Shown piece after piece: positions 1 to 8,590 of a stretch of DNA of 64,000 nt. The translations under genes and the position numbers were made by a program. The notes below the pieces were generated by a model. The model was not told the DNA's origin and searched no databases. It was given only the letters and a program-made list of their open reading frames with translations. The stretch's first letter is position 1. Each line of letters begins with the position of its first letter. The stretch spans positions 6,578,362 through 6,642,361 of the forward strand of contig NZ_PEFF01000001.1 in the NCBI RefSeq assembly GCF_002754375.1. Reading direction: 5' to 3'. This stretch comes from Variovorax sp. 54 (GTDB taxonomy: Bacteria > Pseudomonadota > Gammaproteobacteria > Burkholderiales > Burkholderiaceae_C).

Positions 1-615
1 CGGCATGCCGGGGGTGTGCCGCACGGCAAAACGCGTGCCGACCACGCGCACACGCAGCGGACCGGCCAGCACGTCGAAGGGACGTTTCGCATCGGACTGC
101 ACGGCGAAGACCGCCTGCCCGTCGATCAGCGTCACCTCGCGGCGGTCGCGGAACAGGCGCACTTCGAGGCGGGTGGCGGTGTCCAGCCGCAGCCGGGAGC
201 CCTCGGGCAGCGGTGCTTCGAGCTGCTGGCCGCGCCGGGTGGCGAAGGCCTGTTCGAACACGGGCTGACTTTGCACCTCGCGCCACCCGAGGTAGCCGGC
301 ACCGACCGCCATGCCGGAGGCGGCCAGCACGAACGCCGGTTTCAGGAAACCACGGCGCGTGGGCGTGGCGGGCGCGCGGCCCTCGAAGCCGCTGCGCCAG
401 CCCGCGACCGTTTCGGGCGCGATCGCGTCGAAGGCGCGCCAGCGCGACTCCCATTCGCGAAAGGCCGCGCTATGGCGCGCATCGGCGCTGAGCCAGGCCT
501 GGAACGCGTGTTCGTCGGATGCGCCCCAGTGCGCACGCTGGCGGCGGACGAACCAGTCCAGCACGTCCTGTCGCAGGCGCAGGGCTTCTTCGGACGGTGG
601 TGACGTTGGGGTCAT
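1..615 (-). CDS. FecR-family anti-sigma/sigma regulator, 3' end cut by window
   Basis: The visible 205 residues match the layout of FecR proteins, inner-membrane partners of FecI-type sigma factors that relay a signal from a TonB-dependent receptor. An N-terminal cytoplasmic DUF4880-like region (about residues 8-60, rich in Trp and Arg, ending EWESRW) is followed by a single membrane segment near residues 90-108 (LKPAFVLAASGMAVGAGYLG) and the start of the periplasmic FecR domain (LPEGSRLRLDTATRLEV, then VRVVGTRFAV). The ATG at 613-615 lies about 80 bp behind the sigma gene, so the two form an operon. The C-terminus runs off the left edge, where a TonB receptor gene would be expected; that is inference. 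Confidence 0.88.
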   Translation of the reverse strand, partial: MTPTSPPSEEALRLRQDVLDWFVRRQRAHWGASDEHAFQAWLSADARHSAAFREWESRWRAFDAIAPETVAGWRSGFEGRAPATPTRRGFLKPAFVLAASGMAVGAGYLGWREVQSQPVFEQAFATRRGQQLEAPLPEGSRLRLDTATRLEVRLFRDRREVTLIDGQAVFAVQSDAKRPFDVLAGPLRVRVVGTRFAVRHTPGMP

Positions 616-696
616 GGCGTGGGAATCGTTCTTATGGGGGTAGACGCACGAGCGTGGTCAAACCCTGTAATGGGGCGTGTTCTGTGGGCTCTCAGC

Positions 697-1206
697 TCAC
701 TGCGAACCACGGGTTCGCTCCAGGCACGCCCAGCACGCCTCCATCGCGATGCGCAGCTGCATCTCGACCGTGCGCACCGAAATGCCCATGCGCGCAGCCA
801 CCTCGGCGTATGAGAGCCCGTCGAACTTGTAGAGCACGAAGGCTTCGCGGCAGCGAGGGGGCAGCCGGTCGATGGTCTCGACCATGGCCGCCATGCCCTG
901 GCTGGACGACAGGATGGCGTCGGGCTCGAAGGTCTGGGGACCGATGCAGTCGTCGGCGTCGGGTGGTGCCTCATCCGGCGCTGCCGTGTCGCCGCCCGCG
1001 CGCACGCTGGTGCGGCGGTGGTGGTCGGTGACGAGGTTGCGGGCCGTGCGGTACAGCAGCGCGCGCGGGTCGCGCACCACGCTGCCGGTGCGCTGCGCTT
1101 CGTACACCCGCACGTAGCTCTCCTGCGCCAGGTCGGCCGCGGTGGCGCGGTCGGGTACCTTGCGGGACAGAAAGCTCAGCAGCTCGCGGTAATAGTGTTC
1201 GAACAC
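697..1206 (-). CDS. FecI-type ECF RNA polymerase sigma factor
   Basis: This 169-residue protein has the two-domain plan of extracytoplasmic-function sigma factors. Region 2 covers about residues 1-70 (FEHYYRELLSFL, then DLAQESYVRVYE and ALLYRTARNLVTDHHRR), and region 4 about 110-165 (LPPRCREAFVLYKFDGLSYAEVAARMGISVRTVE, a helix-turn-helix for the -35 element). The start is a GTG; no ATG, TTG or other GTG lies in frame upstream for at least 25 codons. It is transcribed just ahead of the FecR-like gene, as in iron-siderophore signalling pairs. The target is probably a TonB receptor outside the window. Iron control is inferred from the family; no Fur box was identified. Confidence 0.9.
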   Translation of the reverse strand: MFEHYYRELLSFLSRKVPDRATAADLAQESYVRVYEAQRTGSVVRDPRALLYRTARNLVTDHHRRTSVRAGGDTAAPDEAPPDADDCIGPQTFEPDAILSSSQGMAAMVETIDRLPPRCREAFVLYKFDGLSYAEVAARMGISVRTVEMQLRIAMEACWACLERTRGSQ

Positions 1207-1417
1207 AGGCGCACCACAGCCGGAAAAGGCAGGTCGAAGTCCAGGGGCAGGTTGGCTTCGACACGGCGTGGCTACCTGAGAGATTCAAAAACGTGAAAAC
1301 CGCAGGATTATCTGCGGGTTCAACCGGCCGATCGCCGAAGGGTAGGCATTTCGCTTGCCATGGACGGCATGCGCGCGGGCTACCCTCCTCTTCGGCGCCT
1401 CTCGAATTGGCCTGCCC

Positions 1418-2854
1418 TCAGTTCCCGCACGCCGGGTGCTTCTGCCCCTCGGTGGTGTTCGGCAGGCCCAGGAAGTCCAGGATGTGCGGCGTCGTGCCGT
1501 CCACCTGCGTCAATGCGGTACCCCCGAGGTTGCCCAGGCAGTAGCTGGGCTTGAGTGGGTTCTGGTGGTTATTGTTCAGGATCAGCAGCGTGCTGCGTTC
1601 GGCCGCCGTCTGCCCGCCGTGGCTGCTGCCGGTGCCGCCGTGGTCGGAGGTGACGACGATCAGCCATTCTTCATTCGCGTAGTTCGGCCGCGACGTGAGC
1701 GCCGTGAGCACCTGCTGGATCTGCTGGTCTTCGCCGGCGATCTTGCCTTGGTAGAAAGCATTGAGCGGGTCGTAGCTCGGCGCGTGGACGTCGACGTTGT
1801 GCAGGTAATAGAAGATGGCCGTCGGCGGGTTCTTCCAGCTCAGCCAGCCTTTCACCGCATCGGTGGCCTGCTGCGAGTTCTTGGCCGCGTTGGCGACCAC
1901 GAAGTCGGCCAGGGCCGGGCGCAGGTTGTGGGTGATGTTGAACCAGTCGCCCACCACCGCGGTCGTGGCCGTCGGCCAGGCCGCCTTGATCTGGTCGAAC
2001 ACGTGCGTCTTCTTCAGCGGCAGCGTGGTGGTGTTCGAGGTCACGCCGTGCTTGTCGGCCCAGAAGCCGGTGAACACCGACGACCAGCCGGGTCCGCTCA
2101 CGGTCGCCTGCTTGGTGCCGCCCGCCAGCACGTTGCCGTGGAAGGCACCGCCGGCAATCAGCGCCGACATCGCCGGCGTCTGCACGCAGCCGGCGCACTG
2201 GATGGCGTCGCCGCGCAGGCCGTCGATGCCGATCAGCAGGATGTGCTTGTTGCCGGGCACAGGATTGGGAACGCCGTCGCCCGCAATCAGCGAATAGTGG
2301 TCGTAGGGGTTGCCGGCGTAGTCGGTCTTCAGGCCGCCGATGTCGCCGGCGCGCTTGTCGCTCAGGTCGCAGCGCTGCTGGGTCTTGTTGTAGTCGAAGG
2401 ACTTGCACCACGACGAGCGGCTCGCGTCGGTGCAGGCGTTGGCGCAGTCGGCGGGCGTCACGGACTGCAGGGCTTCGGTGTTGTAGCCGCTGATGGCCGC
2501 ATTGGCCGTGTGCGCAAAGGGCTTCAGCGGATCGGGCTTGAGGCTGTAGTGGTCATAGGGGTTGCCGGGGTAGTCGGTCTTCAGCCCGCCCACGTCGGCG
2601 GCGCGCTTGTCGCTCAGGTCGCAACTCTGGTTCGTTTTGTTGTAGTCGAACGAGACGCACCAGGCGCCGCGTGGCGCGCCCAGGCAGGCCCACGCGCACA
2701 TCTCGGGCGTCGACTGCGTCAGGTTCTCGATGTTGTTGCCGGAGATGGCCGCGTTGGGTGTGGTCGCGAAAGCGTCCAGCGAAGCGGCGCTTGCATGGCC
2801 CGCAAGCGCTGCGAACAGCAGGCCCGCCAGGGATGCACGGATCGATGACTTCAT
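1418..2854 (-). CDS. secreted protein: two PAN/apple modules plus alkaline-phosphatase-superfamily domain
   Basis: The 478-residue product starts with a signal peptide (residues 1-23, likely cut after ASA). Two tandem PAN/apple-like modules follow (about 24-105 and 113-190); both carry the cysteine pattern C-A-x-A-C, the phrase FDYNKT, a second Cys and an identical SDKRA turn, and they repeat with a period of 84 residues (252 bp). Residues 200-478 look like a type I phosphodiesterase/alkaline phosphatase-superfamily domain: metal Asp211 in IGIDG, a likely nucleophile within VSGPGWSS (253-259), Asp355/His357, and Asp404-His405 plus His412 in SDHGG...SHGG. PAN modules usually bind protein or glycan, so a surface-targeted periplasmic or secreted hydrolase is inferred. 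The substrate is unknown. A GAGGAG Shine-Dalgarno sits just before the ATG. Confidence 0.85.
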   Translation of the reverse strand: MKSSIRASLAGLLFAALAGHASAASLDAFATTPNAAISGNNIENLTQSTPEMCAWACLGAPRGAWCVSFDYNKTNQSCDLSDKRAADVGGLKTDYPGNPYDHYSLKPDPLKPFAHTANAAISGYNTEALQSVTPADCANACTDASRSSWCKSFDYNKTQQRCDLSDKRAGDIGGLKTDYAGNPYDHYSLIAGDGVPNPVPGNKHILLIGIDGLRGDAIQCAGCVQTPAMSALIAGGAFHGNVLAGGTKQATVSGPGWSSVFTGFWADKHGVTSNTTTLPLKKTHVFDQIKAAWPTATTAVVGDWFNITHNLRPALADFVVANAAKNSQQATDAVKGWLSWKNPPTAIFYYLHNVDVHAPSYDPLNAFYQGKIAGEDQQIQQVLTALTSRPNYANEEWLIVVTSDHGGTGSSHGGQTAAERSTLLILNNNHQNPLKPSYCLGNLGGTALTQVDGTTPHILDFLGLPNTTEGQKHPACGN

Positions 2855-3029
2855 GAGGTCTCCTCATCACAGGGTCGTGGGGTGATTCCCGGGAGCTGCC
2901 TCACTGTCTTTTGCAGAGTGAGTGCAACGCCGGGCGGAGTAAATCACCGCCGCCTGCCATCGATCCAATTCAAAAATCTTCGATGTTGTATTGAGCAGAG
3001 CTATACATCGCCGTGTCACGAAACGGCCG

Positions 3030-4514
3030 CTATCGCGTGCGATTCGAGAACGCCATCACCCCATCGTCCACGCGCCCGAGGCGCAGCAGGAGGATGTCGC
3101 GCAGGTAGTTCTGGTGCAGCTTCCACGGCGTGTGCGCGCCTTGTTTCGGAAACTTGTCGAGCGAGCGCTGCACGTAGCCCGAGCTGAAATCGACCCAGGG
3201 TTCGGGCGACAGATCGGGGCCGGCGTTGTGCGGCGTGCATTGCCGCCAGCCGTGCTTCTGCATGTGATTCAAGAGCCGGCAGACGTAGGCGCAGGTCAGG
3301 TCGCACTTGAGCGTCCACGAGGCGTTGGTGTAGCCGAAGGACGAGGCCAGGTTGGGCACGTCGCTGTACATCATTCCCTTGTAGTTGAAGGTGCCGGCAG
3401 GGTCGATGCGGCGGCCGTCCACGCTCAGTTCGATGCCGCCGAGCACCTGCAGCTCGAGGCCGGTGGCGGTGACGATGATGTCGGCCTCCAGTTCGCGGCC
3501 CGACTTCAGGCGCAGGCCACTGGGCGTGAAGGTGTCGATGTGGTCCGTGACCATCGATGCGCGCCCTGCGTTGAGCGCGGCGAACAGGTCGCCGTCGGGC
3601 ACGAGGCACAGGCGCTGGTCCCACGGGTTGTAGCGCGGCGTGAAGTGCGTGGCGACGTCGTAGCCTGGCCCGAGTGCGTGGCGCACGCCGCCCAGCAGCA
3701 TGCGCTTGACGCGCGCCGGCTTGCGCCGCGCGAGGCGGAAGAACAACATGCCGAGCGTCACGTTCTTCCAGCGCGTGAGGCGGTACGCGGCCATCGCCGG
3801 CAGCAGGCGCCGCAAGCGGTTGGCAATCGGGTCTTCGGCGGGGCGCGCCACCACATAGGTCGGCGAGCGCTGCAGCAGCGTGACGTGCTCGGCGGTCTTT
3901 GCCATGGCGGGCACCAGCGTCATCGCGGTGGCGCCGCTGCCGATCACGACCACGCGCTGGCCGCCGTGGTCCAGGTCGGCGGGCCAGTGCTGCGGATGGA
4001 CGATGCGGCCCTTGAAGTCGGCCATGCCGGCGAAGTCGGGCGTGTAGCCCGCTTCGTAGCGGTAGTAGCCGCTGCACAGGAACAGGAAGTTGCAGCGCCA
4101 CTGCACGAGCTGTTTGTCGGGGCCCTGCTCCACATCGACCGTCCAGCAGGCGTCGGCGCTCGACCAGGCGGCGCGCACCACGCGGTGCTGGTAGTGGATC
4201 TTGTCGTCCACGCCGTGCTGGCGCGCGGTGTCGCGCACGTACTGCAGGATCGACGGACCGTCGGCGATCGCCTTGGCCTGCGTCCATGGGCGGAACACGT
4301 AGCCCAGCGTGTACATGTCGGAGTCGGAACGCACGCCGGGGTAGCGGAACAGGTCCCAGGTGCCGCCGCTGCGTTCACGCCCTTCGAGGATCGCGTAGCT
4401 GCGGCCCGGGCACTGCGCCTGCAGGTGGCAGGCGGCGCCGATGCCGGAGAGGCCGGCGCCGACGATCAGGACATCGACGTGCGGCGGCGCGTCGGCCGGT
4501 TGTTCTGCTTGCAT
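3030..4514 (-). CDS. flavin-binding monooxygenase, Baeyer-Villiger type
   Basis: This 494-residue enzyme has an N-terminal FAD-binding Rossmann motif (GAGLSG, residues 19-24), a second NADPH-binding motif (IGSGATA, 191-197), and between them the Baeyer-Villiger fingerprint FxGxxxHxxxWP, here FKGRIVHPQHWP (167-178). The early phrase GGTWDLFRYPGVRSDSDMYTLG is typical of cyclohexanone/ketone monooxygenases and their EthA-like relatives. It should insert an oxygen next to a ketone or oxidise a sulfide, using NADPH, FAD and O2 in the cytoplasm. It is 18 bp downstream of an MFS exporter on the same strand, so export and oxidation of a hydrophobic ketone or drug may be linked; that is inference. The substrate cannot be read from the sequence. 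Confidence 0.9.
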   Translation of the reverse strand: MQAEQPADAPPHVDVLIVGAGLSGIGAACHLQAQCPGRSYAILEGRERSGGTWDLFRYPGVRSDSDMYTLGYVFRPWTQAKAIADGPSILQYVRDTARQHGVDDKIHYQHRVVRAAWSSADACWTVDVEQGPDKQLVQWRCNFLFLCSGYYRYEAGYTPDFAGMADFKGRIVHPQHWPADLDHGGQRVVVIGSGATAMTLVPAMAKTAEHVTLLQRSPTYVVARPAEDPIANRLRRLLPAMAAYRLTRWKNVTLGMLFFRLARRKPARVKRMLLGGVRHALGPGYDVATHFTPRYNPWDQRLCLVPDGDLFAALNAGRASMVTDHIDTFTPSGLRLKSGRELEADIIVTATGLELQVLGGIELSVDGRRIDPAGTFNYKGMMYSDVPNLASSFGYTNASWTLKCDLTCAYVCRLLNHMQKHGWRQCTPHNAGPDLSPEPWVDFSSGYVQRSLDKFPKQGAHTPWKLHQNYLRDILLLRLGRVDDGVMAFSNRTR

Positions 4515-4533
4515 CGGGGGCTTGTCTCCTGGC

Positions 4534-6144
4534 TCATGGCTTGTTGTTGTCCGGGTTGTCCGTGGGCGTGCGGCGGATCATCAGCCAGGCGCTCACCGCA
4601 CTCAGCACGGCCAGGCCGGCGCTCAGCAGCATCACCCAGCGGAAGCCCGCGACGAAAGATTCGGCCACGGCACGCTTCACGGCGGCAACGGTGGCCGCAT
4701 CGGCCCCCGGCGGCGCGCCGGCCGCTGCCAATCGGTCGCGCTCGGCCGCAAGAAAAGATCGCACCTCGTCCGACGCGCCCATCGCCTGCAGCCGCTCGGC
4801 CAGCGCCGCGTCGAAGGCCCAGGCCATGATGGCGCCGAACACCGCAATCGCCAGCACCGCCGCCGCGCGCGACACCGCGTTGTTCACGCCCGAAGCCACG
4901 CCCGCAAGGTCAGGCCCCACGGCGTTCATGACCGTGGTGGTGAGCGGCGCGACCGTCACCGTCATGCCGAAGCCCAGCACCACCACAGCGGGCAGAAAGC
5001 CGCTCCAGTAGCTCGCGCCCACGCCAGGCAGCGCGAACAGCGCAAAGCCCACGGCCGCGATGGCCGGCCCGATGACCAGCGGCAGGCGCGGCCCGAAGCG
5101 GTCGACCAGTTGCCCGGCCCAGCCCGAGAGCGCGAACATGAGAAAGATGAACGGCAGCAGCGCTGCGCCCGCCACCGTGGCCGAGTAGCCCTGCACCTGG
5201 ATCAGGTTGAGCGGAAAGAAATACAGCCCGCCGCCCAGCGCCGCATACAGCAGCAGCGTCAGCAGGTTCGCACCGCTGAAGTTGCCGATGCGCAGCAGCG
5301 ACAGCGGCAGCATCGGCGTGCGCGCCCGGCGTTCGGCGATGACGAAGCCCACGCTGCCCACGACACCGATGGCCAGCGCCGCAAGCACGGCCGGCGAACG
5401 CCAGCTCTGCGTCGGCGCCTCGATGAAGGCATAGACGATGCCACCCAGCCCGGCGGTTGCCAGCAGCGCGCCCCACAGGTCGAGCCCGCCGCGCGCCGCA
5501 GCGCCTTTGCTCTCGGGCACGTGACGGCGCACGATCCACAGCACGAGCAGCGCCATCGGCACGTTGATGAGAAAGGCCCAGATCCACGAGAAGTGATCGA
5601 CGAGAAAGCCACCCAGCACCGGCCCCACCGCCGCCGTGATGCCGCTGAAGCCCGACCAGGTGCCGATGGCCTTGCCGCGCTCCTTCTCGGGAAAGGCGGC
5701 GCTGATGAGCGCCAGGCTGCCCGGCACCAGCAGCGCGCCGCCGATGCCCTGAACCGCGCGTGCGGCGATGAGCTGCTGCACGTCGGCCGCGAGCGCGCAG
5801 CCCACCGACGACAGGGCGAACACGACGACGCCGATGGCAAAGATGCGCCGCCGTCCGTAGCGGTCGCCGAGCGCGCCGCCCACCAGCAGCAGCGCCGCGA
5901 GCAACAGGGCATACGACTCGACCACCCATTGCGCCTGGAAGGCCGTGGCGTGCAGGTCGGCCTGGATGGCAGGCAAGGCAACGTTGACCACGGTGCCGTC
6001 GATGAAGGCCATGCTCGAGCCGACGATGGCCGCGGCGAGCACCCAGGGCTTCGAAGCTTCGGGGCAGACGCCCTCTTCCGTGGGTGGATTCGCCCCATGC
6101 AGGATCAGCGTGTCGTCGCAGGGCGCCTTGCCGATCTGTGCCAT
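4534..6144 (-). CDS. MFS drug exporter, DHA2 (EmrB/QacA-like, 14 TM)
   Basis: The 536-residue protein shows the DHA2 signature: after the first helix (AAAIVGSSMAFIDGTVVNVALPAIQADL, motif D1), the QWVVESYAL segment, motif A (GDRYGRRRIF) and motif C in the fifth helix (GPVLGGFLVDHFSW). Length and hydrophobic pattern fit 14 helices. A 36-residue hydrophilic N-terminus precedes helix 1. It should export cationic or amphiphilic compounds by proton antiport in the inner membrane. A GGAGG ribosome site sits 5 nt before the ATG. It is followed after 18 bp by the Baeyer-Villiger-type monooxygenase, probably in one transcript. The substrate is unknown. Confidence 0.92.
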   Translation of the reverse strand: MAQIGKAPCDDTLILHGANPPTEEGVCPEASKPWVLAAAIVGSSMAFIDGTVVNVALPAIQADLHATAFQAQWVVESYALLLAALLLVGGALGDRYGRRRIFAIGVVVFALSSVGCALAADVQQLIAARAVQGIGGALLVPGSLALISAAFPEKERGKAIGTWSGFSGITAAVGPVLGGFLVDHFSWIWAFLINVPMALLVLWIVRRHVPESKGAAARGGLDLWGALLATAGLGGIVYAFIEAPTQSWRSPAVLAALAIGVVGSVGFVIAERRARTPMLPLSLLRIGNFSGANLLTLLLYAALGGGLYFFPLNLIQVQGYSATVAGAALLPFIFLMFALSGWAGQLVDRFGPRLPLVIGPAIAAVGFALFALPGVGASYWSGFLPAVVVLGFGMTVTVAPLTTTVMNAVGPDLAGVASGVNNAVSRAAAVLAIAVFGAIMAWAFDAALAERLQAMGASDEVRSFLAAERDRLAAAGAPPGADAATVAAVKRAVAESFVAGFRWVMLLSAGLAVLSAVSAWLMIRRTPTDNPDNNKP

Positions 6145-6175
6145 GGGGCCTCCGGTTCAGGGGTTGCCGGTGTGG

Positions 6176-6287
6176 CTCCTTCCCCCTTTGGGGGAAGGTT
6201 GGGATGGGGGCATCTGCCAACTGGACGCCATGTGCTTTCGAGCGCCGCCGCGCCCCCACCCCTGCCCTCCCCCAGAGGGGGAGGGAG
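6176..6287. repeat. inverted pair of GC-rich hairpins (REP/BIME-like)
   Basis: Two 36-nt units face each other: 6176-6211 and 6252-6287. Each contains its own hairpin (CCCCC..GGGGG around 6183-6195 and 6268-6282) followed by a G-rich or C-rich tail, and the reverse complement of the right unit matches the left at most positions. The 40-bp spacer shows no gene. Units of this kind are scattered between genes in many Burkholderiales. It sits between the pqi operon end and the DHA2 exporter start, where it may end transcription or stabilise mRNA. No other copy was noticed in the window. Confidence 0.8.
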
Positions 6288-6305
6288 AAAGACAAAAACA
6301 AAGCG

Positions 6306-6932
6306 TCAGATCGCGCACGCCGTCGCGCCCGGGTTGGCCTGCGCCGCACTCACACTGCGTGCCATGGCCGCGGCTGCCGCCGCCGTCACGCGCTGCGCGC
6401 CCTGCGCCAACGCATCCATGCCGCTGCCGGTCGCCTCGCCCGCGTCGAGCCGGCACACCACCGTGCGCGCTTCGTCGGAACGGCGCAGCGTCCAGCTGAA
6501 GCCGGCGTCCACGCGCCCGCCGTCCACCAGGTCGAACTGGCGCACCTGCACCGCGACGCGCCACACGGGCTGCGAGGTCTGGCGGCCGCCCTGCGTCACG
6601 TCGAGTGCGCCGAGCCGGCCGGCGATGCCGCTGCCGAGCGCATCGCGCAGCTCGTTCTCGAACGACGAGGCCCAGCGGTGCTGCTCGAGCACGTCGACCT
6701 GCACGCCGCCGGTCGGGCGGCGCACCACCATCTGCGGGCGTGCGAGCCGCTCGGGCACGGCCACGGGGGCGAGCTCGATGTACATCGGCGACGCCGCATT
6801 GGGAACGCGAGGCGCCGCGTCGGTGAGCGCGGGCGGGCTGGCCAGCGTGTAGTAGCTGTCGGGCTTGCTCGCGCAGCCTGTCAGCACCACCAGCGCGGCG
6901 GCACACGCGAGAGCGAAGGTCGTCGTCTTCAT
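6306..6932 (-). CDS. pqiC: PqiC-like outer-membrane lipoprotein of an MCE transport system
   Basis: The 208-residue protein begins with a lipoprotein signal (LVVLTGC, lipid Cys20) and belongs to the ABC-type transport auxiliary lipoprotein family (PqiC/DUF330): the opening SKPDSYYTLASPP and the later internal phrase IELAPVAVPERLARPQMVVR are typical. In E. coli PqiC anchors the PqiB tunnel at the outer membrane. Its ATG overlaps the pqiB stop by 4 bp, so translation is coupled. It is the last gene of pqiA-pqiA-pqiB-pqiC and is followed by the hairpin pair at 6176-6287. Confidence 0.9.
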   Translation of the reverse strand: MKTTTFALACAAALVVLTGCASKPDSYYTLASPPALTDAAPRVPNAASPMYIELAPVAVPERLARPQMVVRRPTGGVQVDVLEQHRWASSFENELRDALGSGIAGRLGALDVTQGGRQTSQPVWRVAVQVRQFDLVDGGRVDAGFSWTLRRSDEARTVVCRLDAGEATGSGMDALAQGAQRVTAAAAAAMARSVSAAQANPGATACAI

Positions 6933-8590
6933 TTCTTGTCGTCCGGTTTGCCGCGCAGCAGCGATTCGGGATGGCGTTCGAGGTAGTCGGTCAGGATGCG
7001 CACCGAGCCTGCGGCGCGCGTCAGCTCGCGCAAGGTCTGGCGCATGTCCTGCTGCAGCGGCGAGTCGTCGGCCAGCGTGCGTTCGGCCGAGTTGACGGTC
7101 TTGCGCACGTCCTTCATGGCCGCGGCCAGCTCGGGCGTCACGTCGGTGTTGATGCGGTTCACGGTCTGCTCGGTGCTGGCGAGCGTCTTGTTGAGCGTGG
7201 CCAGCGTGGTGCGCAGGTCGCCGGCGATCTGCTCATACGGCACCTTGTTGAGCTTGGTGGCGATTTCCTGCACCTGCGTCTGGATTTCATCCAGGCCGTT
7301 GGCGATGGTCGGCAGCTCGATCGGGCTCTTCGACAGGTCGATCTTCGCGGGCGGCGCCTTCGGGAAGAAGTCGAGCGCCACGTAGACCTGGCCGGTCAGC
7401 AGGTTGCCGTTGCGCAGCTGGGCGCGCAGGCCCTTCTCGGTCAGGAAGCGCAGCCGCTCCTGCTGCGTCGCGCGCGACTCCGTCTCCTGCGCACCGGCAC
7501 CGCTCTCGCGGCGGCGCAGACGGTCGGGGTAGATCTGCACCAGCACCGGCATGCGGAACTCGCGCTCGGCGCGGTCGAACTCGACGCCGATGGATTTCAC
7601 CTCGCCCAGCACCACGCCGCGGAAGTCGACCGGCGCGCCCGGCGTGAGGCCGCGCAGCGACTGGTTGAAGTACATCAGCAGCGTCTGCGAAGGGCCGTCG
7701 GGCTCCTTCATGGCGGAGGTTTCGTCCTGCGCCAGCACGAAGGCCGTGTTCTCCTTGGCCAGCGGGCCCATGGCGTCGTCGGGCGCCTGGAAGGCGATGC
7801 CGCCGAGCAGGATGGTCGCCAGCGATTGCGTGCGCAGCGTGAAGCCGCTGGCGCTCAGCTGCGCGTCGATGCCGCTGGCGGGCCAGAAGCGCGTGTTCAT
7901 GCCGACGAACTTGTCGTACGGCGCGTTCACGAACACCCGCAGCGTGACGCCGCGGCCGTCGCCGTCGAGTTCGTAGGCCGCGACCTGCCCGACCTTGATG
8001 CGCCGGAAGTACACGGGCGAACCGACGTCGAGCGAGCCCACGTCGCGCGCACGCAGCAAGAACTGCTGGCCCGAGTCGCCGCGCGTGACGATGGGCGGCA
8101 CTTCGAGGCCGGTGAATTCGCCCGAGGTTTCTTTCTCGACGCCCGCGTCGGCGCCGATGTAGGCGCCCGACAGCAGCGTGCCCAGGCCCGAGATGCCCGA
8201 AGTGTCGAGCCGGGGCCGCACCACCCAGTAGCGCGAGTCGGTCGAGGTGAAGCCCTCGGCGTCCTTGTTGAGCTGCACCAGCACGCGCACGTGCGAGCGG
8301 TCGCGCGCCAGCCGAAGGCTCTGCACGAGGCCGATCTGCACGTCCTTGTATTTCACGGCGGTCTTGCCGGCTTCGAGGCCCTCGGCCGTCTTGAAGGTGA
8401 GCACGATCTCGGGGCCGCGCCCCATGAGGATCTTGGCCACCAGCGTCACGCCGACCAGCGCGGCGACGATGGGAATCAGCCAGATCAGCGAGGGCAGCCA
8501 CTCGCGGCGGCGCGCCACTTTCGGTTTCGGCAGCGCGGGCGGGGCCGACGCTGCCGGACGGTCTTGCGGTTGCGTGTCTTCGTCACTCAT
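6929..8590 (-). CDS. pqiB: PqiB, MCE-domain intermembrane lipid-transport protein
   Basis: At 553 residues this matches E. coli PqiB in length. One N-terminal membrane helix (SLIWLIPIVAALVGVTLVAKIL, about 32-53) anchors it in the inner membrane. Three MCE domains follow, each with the typical opening: VLTFKTAEGLEAGKTAVKYKDV (about 62), LRARDVGSLDVGSPVYFRRI (about 180) and YFNQSLRGLTPGAPVDFRGV (about 305). The C-terminus is a long helical region that in E. coli forms a needle-like tunnel to the outer membrane. It should shuttle phospholipids or other lipids across the periplasm. It overlaps both neighbours by 4 bp. Confidence 0.94.
   Translation of the reverse strand: MSDEDTQPQDRPAASAPPALPKPKVARRREWLPSLIWLIPIVAALVGVTLVAKILMGRGPEIVLTFKTAEGLEAGKTAVKYKDVQIGLVQSLRLARDRSHVRVLVQLNKDAEGFTSTDSRYWVVRPRLDTSGISGLGTLLSGAYIGADAGVEKETSGEFTGLEVPPIVTRGDSGQQFLLRARDVGSLDVGSPVYFRRIKVGQVAAYELDGDGRGVTLRVFVNAPYDKFVGMNTRFWPASGIDAQLSASGFTLRTQSLATILLGGIAFQAPDDAMGPLAKENTAFVLAQDETSAMKEPDGPSQTLLMYFNQSLRGLTPGAPVDFRGVVLGEVKSIGVEFDRAEREFRMPVLVQIYPDRLRRRESGAGAQETESRATQQERLRFLTEKGLRAQLRNGNLLTGQVYVALDFFPKAPPAKIDLSKSPIELPTIANGLDEIQTQVQEIATKLNKVPYEQIAGDLRTTLATLNKTLASTEQTVNRINTDVTPELAAAMKDVRKTVNSAERTLADDSPLQQDMRQTLRELTRAAGSVRILTDYLERHPESLLRGKPDDKK

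Noticed and set aside
1300..1317. Small hairpin CCGCAG/CTGCGG as a terminator before the sigma factor gene
   Set aside because: Only six base pairs with no T-run; it cannot be told from chance in this composition.
2290..2780. Direct repeats that could suggest a CRISPR or tandem array
   Set aside because: The 252-bp period encodes two PAN modules of one protein; there are only two units and no spacers.
1355..2848. A plus-strand frame over the PAN-phosphatase gene
   Set aside because: It lacks domains, and the minus strand has a signal peptide, repeats and metal-binding motifs.
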